A DNA stretch of 64,000 bases from Campylobacter vulpis. GTDB taxonomy: Bacteria > Campylobacterota > Campylobacteria > Campylobacterales > Campylobacteraceae. The notes under the pieces are model-generated. The model did no database searches, was not told the origin of the DNA, and saw nothing but the letters and a program-made list of their open reading frames with translations. Location of the stretch: positions 1,581,027-1,645,026 of the forward strand of contig NZ_CP041617.1 of NCBI RefSeq assembly GCF_014217995.1. The letters run 5' to 3'. Made by a program: the position numbers and the translations under genes. Of this stretch, positions 48,998 through 57,800 are shown in pieces. Within the stretch, counting starts at the first letter, position 1. Each line of letters opens with the position of its first letter.

Positions 48998-49050
48998 CAA
49001 GCCTAGTATTACAAGACTAGCGAACTAGGCTTGTAAAGCTGGGCTTTTTT
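48998..49050 (+). terminator. Double hairpin ending in a T-run, terminator of the OPT gene
   Basis: CAAGCCTAGT (48998-49007) pairs perfectly with ACTAGGCTTG (49024-49033). Directly after, AAAGC TGG GCTTT (49035-49047) forms a second stem running into TTTTTT. The second is a standard intrinsic terminator on the plus strand. Confidence 0.75.
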
Positions 49051-49067
49051 CTCTCAAATCAAGCTAA

Positions 49068-49170
49068 ATTCTAGCCCATTTGAAAGAAACGCTTTTGCCC
49101 TTTAGAAAAAATGCCTTGCATTTAAGTTTCTAAAGTGGCAAACCGCGTTGAAAGAAAATAGGGCTAGAAT
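49068..49170. other. Long nested inverted repeat, candidate structured RNA or relic element
   Basis: Arms nest in order: ATTCTAGCCC/GGGCTAGAAT (49068-49077 with 49161-49170), AACGC/GCGTT (49088-49092 with 49145-49149), TTTGCC/GGCAAA (49094-49099 with 49137-49142), CTTTAGAAA/TTTCTAAAG (49100-49108 with 49127-49135), AAATGC/GCATTT (49109-49114 with 49118-49123). That is 36 paired positions in about 100 nt. A 10-bp direct repeat TTGAAAGAAA flanks the inner hairpin (49080-49089, 49148-49157). No open frame of note. Function unknown. Confidence 0.65.
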
Positions 49171-49179
49171 TTCGCCCTA
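49155..49179 (-). terminator. Intrinsic terminator of flgE2
   Basis: On the minus strand TAGGGC and GCCCTA (49174-49179 and 49159-49164) form a 6-bp stem followed by TTTTC, starting eleven bases after the flgE2 stop. It shares one arm with the outer stem of the nested repeat, so the two folds exclude each other. Confidence 0.7.
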
Positions 49180-49189
49180 AATTTACCCC

Positions 49190-51727
49190 TTACTGCTTAA
49201 GCTGTAAAAGCGTGTTTAGCATTTGATCACTTGTTGAAATGGTTTTTGAATTTGCTTGATAGCCCCTTTGCACGATGATGAGCTGGGTTAAACTTCTACT
49301 TAAATCCACATTAGACATTTCAAGTGCTGAGGTTTTCATCTCACCACGACCACCTGTTCCTGCCTCGCCGACTACGATATTACCACTATTTCCCGTTACT
49401 TTGAAAAGGTTACCGCCGATTTCTTCAAGCCCTGAGTTATTTGCCACACTAGCCATTGCTATCTTAGCCACGGCAAAAACCTTTCCATTTGTAAATTCGC
49501 CTAAGATGTGTCCCTTATCATCAACGCGGATTGCGTCAGGTTTTAAATTCCCTGAAGTGTAGCCGTCTGTGGCTTGATTTGTCAGCGTTGAAGCCGAGCT
49601 TGAGCTTACAAGTCCGTCATTTGCACCGCTTGTTCCAAAAGAAAGCTTGATTTGCTGATTTGGCGCAGCGCCGTTATTTGGACTGAAATTTAAAGTTTTA
49701 GGGCTATAACTTGCTAGTGAGCCGTCATTATTAAAGCGAGCAGAGCCTACGACTATATTACTTGGACCATCGCCTGTGGTGTTGATTTCAGCAGGTTCAG
49801 GCACACGGATTATCATTTGCCACTCGTTTCCGCCGTCTTGAGTGGTAGTTTGCTTGACAAATTGCACTTCTAAGGTATGCTTATTCCCTAAACTATCGAA
49901 AATTTCAAGTCCCGCTGAAAAGGCTGAAAGTTTGAGTTGCTCACTTTCTTTCTTTTGACTTCCTGCGGTTTGCACGCCATCAAAGGCTTTAAAGATTTTG
50001 GTAAAGGCGTCATTTGTGCTGATTTTACCAAGTGCATCGGTATAAGATGTTACATTAAAGCTTAAGTCTTTTGCCGTTGTTGTTACTGCTTGACCTGTTT
50101 GCAAGGCATTTGCTGGGATTTGGCTATCTTGCTTTGCATTAGACACGGTAAAGCGTCCATCATCGCTCACGGTGATGGTTACTTTTTGATTGATGTCTTC
50201 TGCTGCAAAAGCACCATTGCCATTATAATCGACCCCATATCTTGCGTCTCTTTGTAAAAGCTCTCTTAAGTCCTCAGTCGTTCTAAACACACGCACATCT
50301 TCATTATATAGTCCCCCTCTTAAAGCGTCCCAGTAGTTCGCACTAGCTGGGTCTGTCGGTCTAGTGTTTGCATCAGCATCATTATCTGTAAAAGCTGCTC
50401 CGCCATCAGGATTATACATCGGTGGTAAATTTTGCGGAGAACTTGAGTAGGTGTATTTGTGTGCTGTGATGACGGCCGCATTTGTTGGACCTGTGGTTTG
50501 GTTACCCGTTCCCCCTGTGGCTGTCCAAACGCTTCCGTTTTGATTCACTTTGCCATTACCGAAAGTAAAGTTATTATTATTCCAAGTCGCATTCCAAAGT
50601 TCGCCTGCGGTGTTTTGTGCATTGACGATTAGGTTGATATTTTTCATATTATCGGTTGTGCCGTTTTCATTTCTGTTGATAAATTCTATCCCTGTGCCAT
50701 CAGCCTTTTTAGTCGCTACGACACCTGTGCCTTCTCTACCTTCTTGCGGATTTGTGAAGGTGTTGATGTAGGCTATGGCTTGGTCTAAACTGCTGATGTC
50801 ATTATTTTGTATAGCTACGCCGTTTATGGTGATGTCAAGGCGTGTTTTTTGATTTTCACTTCCCCAGAAAACGACATTGTTTTGATTTATTTTATTATTA
50901 GCGTCAAAACCTGTTCTATTTGTGCCATTTGTTACAAATTTAGAGTCCGCAAAACTTACCCAAATGCCCTGCCCTTCTCTTAGGTTAAGCCCTTGACCGC
51001 TACCATTAAAGAGTGAGCCCGCATCAACGCCCTTTTCAGTAACTTCTATGCCGTTTTTAGAAGTGGTGTAAAACTGCGTTGTGCCGTTATCGTTTTCATC
51101 TTTTGTTTCGCCTGTTTTTTTATTAAAGCCGTGGATAGAGTCAAGTCCATAAAGTGGGCGCGCGGCGTTGCCGATGTTTAAGCCACTATTTAAATTCGCC
51201 TTGATAGCAACTTCGGTTGATTTAGCCGCTGGTATGTGAAGACCCGGATCGATGAAAAGGTTCTTAGGAGACCTTGAAGTATCTATGCTTTGGTCGTCCC
51301 AGTTGATGTTCCAGCCTTGCACGACAAAGCCTGCATTATTGACAAAATTCCCTGCGGCGTCTAGTTTAAAATCCCCTGAACGCGTGAGATAACGAGTCAG
51401 CCCCCCGTCATCACTCACCATAAAAAATCCGTCTCCATTAATCGCGATGTCGGTATTTTTATCCGTTGTTTGCACTGAGCCTTGAGAGTGAATTCTAGTG
51501 GTTGAATTTATGCTCGTGCCAAGACCGATTTGGAGTGGATTTTGTCCGCCTAAATTTTCAGTAGGCACGGTGGCGATTTTCACAGTTTGAGAAAACATCG
51601 TGCCAAAGTCAGCTCTTGAGTATTTAAAACCTGTGGTATTAACATTTGAGATGTTATTACCCTCAACATCCATTGCGATTTGGTGTGCTTGCATACCGCT
51701 AACACCAGACCAAAGAGAACGCATCAT
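49190..51727 (-). CDS. flgE2: Flagellar hook protein FlgE2
   Basis: Main subunit of the flagellar hook, about 845 residues from ATG 51727 (MMRSLWSGVSGMQAHQIAM), like the long C. jejuni Cj1729c and far longer than E. coli FlgE (about 400). N-terminal flagellar rod signature NNISNVNTTGFKYSRADF, then a large Asn/Gly/Thr-rich variable centre that forms the exposed hook surface, and the C-terminal SLTQLIIVQRGYQANSKTIS for polymerisation. The frame is open to 51805, but that extension overlaps the promoter. Transcription is from a sigma-54 promoter at 51777-51790. Confidence 0.94.
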   Translation of the reverse strand: MMRSLWSGVSGMQAHQIAMDVEGNNISNVNTTGFKYSRADFGTMFSQTVKIATVPTENLGGQNPLQIGLGTSINSTTRIHSQGSVQTTDKNTDIAINGDGFFMVSDDGGLTRYLTRSGDFKLDAAGNFVNNAGFVVQGWNINWDDQSIDTSRSPKNLFIDPGLHIPAAKSTEVAIKANLNSGLNIGNAARPLYGLDSIHGFNKKTGETKDENDNGTTQFYTTSKNGIEVTEKGVDAGSLFNGSGQGLNLREGQGIWVSFADSKFVTNGTNRTGFDANNKINQNNVVFWGSENQKTRLDITINGVAIQNNDISSLDQAIAYINTFTNPQEGREGTGVVATKKADGTGIEFINRNENGTTDNMKNINLIVNAQNTAGELWNATWNNNNFTFGNGKVNQNGSVWTATGGTGNQTTGPTNAAVITAHKYTYSSSPQNLPPMYNPDGGAAFTDNDADANTRPTDPASANYWDALRGGLYNEDVRVFRTTEDLRELLQRDARYGVDYNGNGAFAAEDINQKVTITVSDDGRFTVSNAKQDSQIPANALQTGQAVTTTAKDLSFNVTSYTDALGKISTNDAFTKIFKAFDGVQTAGSQKKESEQLKLSAFSAGLEIFDSLGNKHTLEVQFVKQTTTQDGGNEWQMIIRVPEPAEINTTGDGPSNIVVGSARFNNDGSLASYSPKTLNFSPNNGAAPNQQIKLSFGTSGANDGLVSSSSASTLTNQATDGYTSGNLKPDAIRVDDKGHILGEFTNGKVFAVAKIAMASVANNSGLEEIGGNLFKVTGNSGNIVVGEAGTGGRGEMKTSALEMSNVDLSRSLTQLIIVQRGYQANSKTISTSDQMLNTLLQLKQ

Positions 51728-51776
51728 AGTAAATCCTTTTTTAAAATATTGCTTCAAAATTGCTACAAGTTTATAA

Positions 51777-51790
51777 GCAAGAAGTGTTCC
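51777..51790 (-). promoter_or_regulatory. Sigma-54 promoter of flgE2
   Basis: On the minus strand TTGGAACACTTCTTGCTT has the -24 GG (51789-51790) and -12 GC (51777-51778) exactly 10 bp apart and close to the TGGCAC-N5-TTGC consensus. Hook genes in Campylobacter are RpoN/FlgSR class II genes. The leader would be about 40 nt with AAGGA before the ATG. Confidence 0.8.
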
Positions 51791-51823
51791 AAGTTTTCTA
51801 AGCACTTTTTAAATTCTTTTAAA

Positions 51824-51829
51824 TATAAT
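51824..51829 (+). promoter_or_regulatory. -10 element of the topA promoter
   Basis: TATAAT in AAATATAATGCG, 36 bp ahead of the topA ATG; a second TATAAT occurs at 51846-51851 but is too near the start. AAGG at 51852-51855 is the ribosome site. Divergent from the flgE2 promoter about 35 bp away. Confidence 0.5.
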
Positions 51830-51864
51830 GCGAATTTTTAACGCATATAATAAGGTATAACAAA

Positions 51865-53952
51865 ATGAAAAAAGATTTAATCATCGTGGAGTCCCCCGCA
51901 AAGGCAAGAACGATAAGCAATTTTTTAGGTAATAAATACGAAGTCATAGCCTCAAAAGGACACATTAGAGACCTACCAAAAAGTAGTTTTGGCATAAAGA
52001 TAGATGAAGATAACTTCGTGCCTGAATACCGCATATCAAAAGACCATAGTGCTTTAGTTAAGGAGCTTAAAGTTAAAGCGGCTAAGGCGGGGCAAATTTA
52101 TCTCGCAACGGACGAGGATAGAGAGGGCGAGGCGATAGCCTATCACATCGCTAAAGCCATAGGTAAAGATGAAAACTCCCTACCTCGCATAGTCTTTCAC
52201 GAAATCACCCAAAACGCCATAGAACACGCACTTAAAAACCCTAGAAAGCTCGATATAAATTCCGTCAATGCCCAGCAAACTAGGCGTTTACTTGATAGAA
52301 TAGTCGGCTACAAACTAAGCCCTCTTTTAGGACAAAAAATTCAAAGAGGCTTAAGTGCGGGTAGGGTGCAAAGTGCCGCACTTAAAATCATAGTCGATAG
52401 AGAGAAAGAAATCCGTGCTTTTGTGCCGCTTGAGTATTTTAGTATCGATATGATTTTTAGTAAAGATTTAGAAGCCGAACTTGTAGAATTTGATGGCAAA
52501 AAGCTTGAAAAACTAAGCCTTACCAACAAAGACAGAGCCAAACTCATCTTAGAAGAGTGTCAAAAAGCACAATTTGTCGTAGAAAAGATAGAAAGTAAAG
52601 AGCGTAAAATCGCCCCGCCGCCGCCCTTTATGACCTCTACACTACAACAAAGTGCGAGTAATCGCCTTGGCTTTACCCCCAAAAAAACGATGATGATAGC
52701 GCAAAAGCTTTATGAGGGGGTTAAAACGCATCAAGGCACGATGGGCGTTATCACTTATATGAGAACGGATAGTTTAAACCTAGCTAAAGAAGCTGTGAAG
52801 GGGGCGAGGGAATTCATCAAAGAGCATTTTGGTAAGGAGTATTTACCAAGCAAAGAAAACATTTATACGACTAAAAGCAAGGGCGCGCAAGAAGCTCACG
52901 AGGCCATTCGCCCTACGAATTTAAGCTTTACGCCTGAACTTGCCGCTAAGTTTTTAGACAAGGACGAGCTAAGGCTTTACACTCTCATTTATAACCGCTT
53001 TTTAGCCTGTCAAATGAACCCTGCCCTTTCACAAAGTCAAGGCGTGTTTGTCAAAGGAGCAAGGGCGTTGTTTAAGATAAGCGGGAGAAGAGTGCTATTT
53101 GAGGGCTTTTATAAGGTGTATGGGGATATGGATAAGGACAAGATTTTACCCGAATTTAAAAAAGCACAGGTGCTAAAAACGCAAAAACTTTCTATGTCAA
53201 ATCACTTCACCGAGCCTCCGTCAAGGTATTCTGAAGCAGGACTTGTCAAAAAGCTTGAAAGCCTAGGCATAGGACGCCCCTCAACCTATGCGCCGACAAT
53301 TTCCATTTTAAGTGCGAGGGATTATGTAGTCATAGAGAAAAAACAGCTCGTGCCAAATGAAATCGCCTTTAGCGTTACCGAACTTTTAGAGAAAAATTTC
53401 AGCGACATAGTCGATAGTCATTTTACTTCCAATTTAGAAAATACCCTTGATGAAATCGCAGAAAATAAAGCCGACTGGCAGGAGACTTTAAGGGAGTTTT
53501 ACTATCCTTTTATGCGAAAAATCGAAGAGGGTAAAAGCACAATCAAAAGTCAAAAAACCTTCACTAAGCTTGAGGAAAAATGTCCGCAATGTGGGAGTGA
53601 ATTAGCCGTGCGTAAGGGCAGATATGGGGAATTTATCGCTTGTCTTGCCTTTCCAAAATGCCGCTATTCAAGGAATTTAAAGGAAGATAACGCAGAAAAA
53701 AAGGAAACAAAAAAAGCAAATGGCATAGGGGTCAAATGCCCTAAATGTGAAAATGGCGAAGTAGTGGAACGCTTTTCAAAAAGGGGGAAATTTTATGGGT
53801 GTAATCATTATCCAAAATGTGATTTTGTCTCAAACTACAAGCCAAGCGAGGAAAAATGTGAGAAATGTGGGGAAAATATGGTGATTAAAGAGCTTAAAAA
53901 AGGCACTTTTTTAGAGTGCTTGAAATGTAAGGTTAAGAAGGAATTGCAATGA
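51865..53952 (+). CDS. topA: DNA topoisomerase I
   Basis: Relaxes negative supercoils. 695 residues. TOPRIM domain with VESPAKARTISNFLG at residue 8 and ATDEDREGEAIAYHIA near 85; the catalytic Tyr lies in GVITYMRTDSLNLAKEA near residue 298; SAGRVQSAALKIIVDRE near 165. Three C-terminal zinc-finger-like modules begin near 572 (CPQCGSE, CPKCENGE, CEKCGENM). It lies in a different neighbourhood from C. jejuni, where topA is near secY. Confidence 0.95.
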   Translation: MKKDLIIVESPAKARTISNFLGNKYEVIASKGHIRDLPKSSFGIKIDEDNFVPEYRISKDHSALVKELKVKAAKAGQIYLATDEDREGEAIAYHIAKAIGKDENSLPRIVFHEITQNAIEHALKNPRKLDINSVNAQQTRRLLDRIVGYKLSPLLGQKIQRGLSAGRVQSAALKIIVDREKEIRAFVPLEYFSIDMIFSKDLEAELVEFDGKKLEKLSLTNKDRAKLILEECQKAQFVVEKIESKERKIAPPPPFMTSTLQQSASNRLGFTPKKTMMIAQKLYEGVKTHQGTMGVITYMRTDSLNLAKEAVKGAREFIKEHFGKEYLPSKENIYTTKSKGAQEAHEAIRPTNLSFTPELAAKFLDKDELRLYTLIYNRFLACQMNPALSQSQGVFVKGARALFKISGRRVLFEGFYKVYGDMDKDKILPEFKKAQVLKTQKLSMSNHFTEPPSRYSEAGLVKKLESLGIGRPSTYAPTISILSARDYVVIEKKQLVPNEIAFSVTELLEKNFSDIVDSHFTSNLENTLDEIAENKADWQETLREFYYPFMRKIEEGKSTIKSQKTFTKLEEKCPQCGSELAVRKGRYGEFIACLAFPKCRYSRNLKEDNAEKKETKKANGIGVKCPKCENGEVVERFSKRGKFYGCNHYPKCDFVSNYKPSEEKCEKCGENMVIKELKKGTFLECLKCKVKKELQ

Positions 53953-54779
53953 AAAGTGATACATTTAATAAGCTTAAAAATCACTAAAATTTGAAATTTC
54001 ACATAGGCACTAAAATAGCTTAAAAAGTGCCTGAAGTGCGATCTCAATTTCTTGCTAAGAAATAAATACGCTTTTGAAAAGGAAAATGACAAAAGTTTTA
54101 ATGAATTTTTCACTCAAAAAAAGTGCAAAATACTGCTACGAAAGGCTTATATGCGTTTTAAAGAACAAGATTTTGATCCTGGGGGGATATGTTTTAGAGC
54201 CGTGAGAATTTGAACTTTTATAATTTATGCTTAAAGGATCAAGAATAAGTATAGGGTTATGATGTTAAAAGATAAAGAGAAAATTGTAAGGACCTTGTTT
54301 CCAAAAACAAATTTAAGGCTAATTTTGTAGTTTTTTAATCGAAAAAACTTTGATAGAACGGAATATTTGCGAAGAAGAGTTTGATGAAGTTTCAAAATAT
54401 TTTTACTGAAATTGAAGTAAAGGCTGATAAAACGATAAAAAAGTAATTCTAAATATTAAAATCAAACATTTGCAAATTGATAAAATGGTTGTTTTGAAAA
54501 GAGCTTATTTGACACATTTTTGCAAGAACATTTTTCTTATCCGCAAAGATAGCGACAAATTAAAAGCGTTAAATCAATTTTAAAATCTCCAATATGCAAG
54601 TTTCAAATGAAAGCATTGAAATTATCGAGGAAGATATGACACAAATAGGTTATAAATGAAATTTTAAGCCTGAAAATATGCAACAAATTCACACGAGGGA
54701 GGAAGTGGTGGATATTTTTTATAAAAAAATGAGCATCAATAAAAAAAGCATTAAGAAAAAGCTAAAAAATCAATAAATT
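53953..54779 (+). pseudogene. Unrecognised decayed coding sequence between topA and gltB
   Basis: About 830 bp without an intact gene. Plus-strand pieces look like former protein: around 54070-54210 a run reading NKYAFEKENDKSFNEFF, then KILLRKAYMRFKEQDFDPGG and onward to a stop; around 54260-54330 LKDKEKIVRTLFPKTNLR; and 54594-54776 QVSNESIEIIEEDMTQIGYK, stop, then NFKPENMQQIHTREEVVDIF to a final SIKKKLKNQ. Multiple stops and frame changes separate them. I cannot name the family. An AGGCACT/AGTGCCT inverted repeat (54005-54011, 54026-54032) follows topA without a T-run. Confidence 0.45.
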
Positions 54780-54838
54780 TTTAAAATCATCATCTTATTT
54801 AAGAGTAAATTTCTATCAAAATAAGAGTGCAAGTATGC

Positions 54839-54844
54839 TATAAT
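54839..54844 (+). promoter_or_regulatory. Extended -10 promoter of gltB
   Basis: TATGCTATAATCG: TATAAT with an upstream TG (extended -10). The start of transcription would be near 54851, about 24 nt ahead of the gltB ATG, and inside the longer frame that begins at 54827, which argues against that longer start. Confidence 0.65.
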
Positions 54845-54874
54845 CGAAAAAATGACAAATTTAAAGGAGGCAAA

Positions 54875-57800
54875 ATGCACTTAAATCCCCTAGAAAATAA
54901 CCAAAATTTAGGACTTTACAACCCTCAAAACGAACACGATGCTTGCGGAATCGCTGCTGTGGCAAATATACGTGGAATCGCCTCTTATAAGGTCATTTGT
55001 GATGCTTTAGAAATTTTAATGAATTTAGAGCATAGAGGTGGGGCGGGAGCTGAAGAAAATTCAGGCGATGGTGCTGGCATACTTATACAACTTCCGCACG
55101 ATTTCTTCAAAACGCAAGATTTAGGCTTTAGCTTACCAAAAAAGGGCGATTATGCTGTGGCACAGATGTTTTTATCTCCAAATTTAGACGCTAAAGAGGA
55201 GGCTAAAAAGCTTTTTTTGGAGGGACTTAAGGAGAAAAATTTGGAATTCCTAGGCTTTAGGGCGGTGCCTTTTAATCCCAGTGATTTGGGAGAAAGTGCG
55301 TTAAAGGCTATGCCTTATTTTTTACAAGCCTTTGTAAAAAGACCTGCAAAAGTAGCGGCGGGACTTGAATTTGAGCGTTTGCTCTATGCTACAAGGCGTT
55401 TGATAGAAAAAAAAGCTTTCAATGTGCCGAAATTCTATTTTTCAAGCTTTTCTTCACGCACCATAGTTTATAAGGGAATGCTACTTTCAACCCAACTAAG
55501 TGATTTCTACCTAGACTTTAAAGATGTCAATATGAAATCCGCCATCGCACTGGTGCATTCGCGTTTTTCGACCAATACCTTTCCTAGCTGGGAGAGAGCA
55601 CACCCAAATAGATATATGGTGCATAATGGCGAAATTAACACTATCAATGGCAATGTCCATAGTATCAAGGCTAGAGAAGGCTTAATGCAAAGTGATTATT
55701 TTGAAAATTTAGAGGAGCTTTTTCCCATTATAGCAAAGCCTAGTAGCGACTCGGCAATGTTTGATAATACCTTAGAATTCCTTGCCTTAAACGGACGCAC
55801 TTTAGAAGAAGCTTTTATGATGATGGTGCCTGAGCCTTGGCATAGAAACGAAAATATGCCTAGTGCAAAAAGGGCATTTTATGAGTATCATTCTGTATTG
55901 ATGGAGCCTTGGGACGGACCTGCGGCTATTGTTTTCACGGACGGGGTGATTATGGGGGCGAGTTTAGATAGAAATGGCTTTCGCCCATCAAGATATTATC
56001 TCACAAAAGATGATTTTTTAATCCTTTCTAGTGAAACAGGTGCGCTTAAAATCGATGAGAAAAACATCAAAGCTAAGAAGCGTTTGGAGCCGGGCAAACT
56101 TTTGCTTGTCGATACAGCAAGAGGCAGAGTAATAGCAGATAATGAAATAAAAGAGCATTACGCAAATGCCAAGCCTTATAAAAAATGGCTTGAGAATTTA
56201 ATCAAGCTTGAAAAGCAAGAAGACACAAATTATACACATCATTTCTTAAAACAAGAGGAGATTTTAAGCTTACAAAAGGCTTTTGGCTGGAGTTATGATG
56301 AGCTAAAATTAAGCGTTTTGGCTATGGCAAATTCTGGCAAGGAAGCTTTAGCGGCTATGGGTGTGGATACGCCTTTAGCGGTGCTCTCAAAGCAGTATCA
56401 GCCCTTATTTAATTATTTTAAACAACTTTTCGCACAAGTAACTAACCCTCCCCTTGATGCCTTGCGTGAAGAGATAGTTACTTCAACAAGAATTTATCTA
56501 GGTCGCGAGGGTAATCTTTTAAAGCCTAATGAAAGCAATGCCAACAGAGTTAAAATTCAACTTCCTATTATTAGTAATGAAGAGCTTTTTAAGATTAAAA
56601 ATCTAAAAAATTTCAAGGTTAAGGAATTTTCTATCATTTATGATTACAAGAAAAAAAGCTTAGAAAATGCTTTAGAAGAGCTTTTTGTAAAAGTGGAAAC
56701 GGAAATTAAAAAAGGCGTTTGTGCGGTGATTTTAAGCGATAGGGGTGTAAGTGAAAAAATGGCTTATATCCCGTCCTTACTTGCCGTTTCTGGACTGCAT
56801 AATTATTTAGTAAGAAAGAGCTTAAGAACACACACAAGCATAGTGCTAGAAAGTGCCGAGCCTCGTGAAATTCATCATTTTGCCTGTCTTTTGGGATATG
56901 GTGCGACGGTGATTAATCCTTACTTAGTGTATGAGAGCATTAAGGATTTGATTGACAAGAAAGAATTAAAGCTTGATTATCAAAAAGCGGTGGGTAATTT
57001 CATCAAAGCAAGTTCGGCTGGAATAGTAAAAATCGCCTCCAAAATGGGCGTTTCTACCCTACAAAGCTACAATGGCTCGGCACTTTTTGAGTGTCTTGGT
57101 ATCAATTCTAAAATTGTGGAAAAATACTTTAGCTCCACAACTTCACGCATAGAGGGCATTGACTTAGAAGACATCGAAAAAGAAACGCTAAAACTTCACA
57201 ATGAGGCTTTTAAAGACAAAAGCAAGGCTTTAGACTCACTTGGAATTCACGGCTTTAGAAGCGAAAAAGAGGAGCATTTAATCGACCCTTTAGCCATCTT
57301 TCATCTTCAACAAGCCTGCAAAAATAAAGATTATGAAAGTTTTAAAAAATACTCACACATCATCAACAATAAGCAAATTCATTTAAGATCTTTAATGGAA
57401 TTTGACTTTAGCGAGGCGATTAACATCGATGAGGTTGAAAGCGTAGAAAGCATAATGAAACGCTTTCGCACAGGGGCTATGAGCTATGGCTCTATTTCAA
57501 AAGAAGCACACGAGTGCTTGGCACAGGCGATGAATCAAATCGGTGCACAGTCAAATTCAGGCGAGGGCGGCGAAGATGAAAGCCGCTACGAAAAAGAAAA
57601 TTTGATGAAAAATTCCGCTATCAAACAAGTAGCTAGTGGGCGTTTTGGTGTGGATTTAAACTACCTCAACCACGCAAAAGAATTGCAAATCAAAGTTGCA
57701 CAAGGTGCAAAGCCGGGCGAGGGAGGACAGCTTATGGGCTTTAAAGTCTATCCTTGGATAGCTAAGGCTAGACACTCAACCCCGGGCGTTACCCTCATCT

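Noticed and set aside
51411..51416. C6 run in flgE2 and G6 run at 54181-54186
   Set aside because: Too short to be reported as contingency tracts; the second is in decayed DNA.
54005..54032. Terminator after topA
   Set aside because: A 7-bp stem is present (AGGCACT/AGTGCCT) but with a 14-base loop and no T-run.
56025..56040. Third parS-like site in gltB
   Set aside because: Only the right half (GTGAAACA) matches; four mismatches in the left half.
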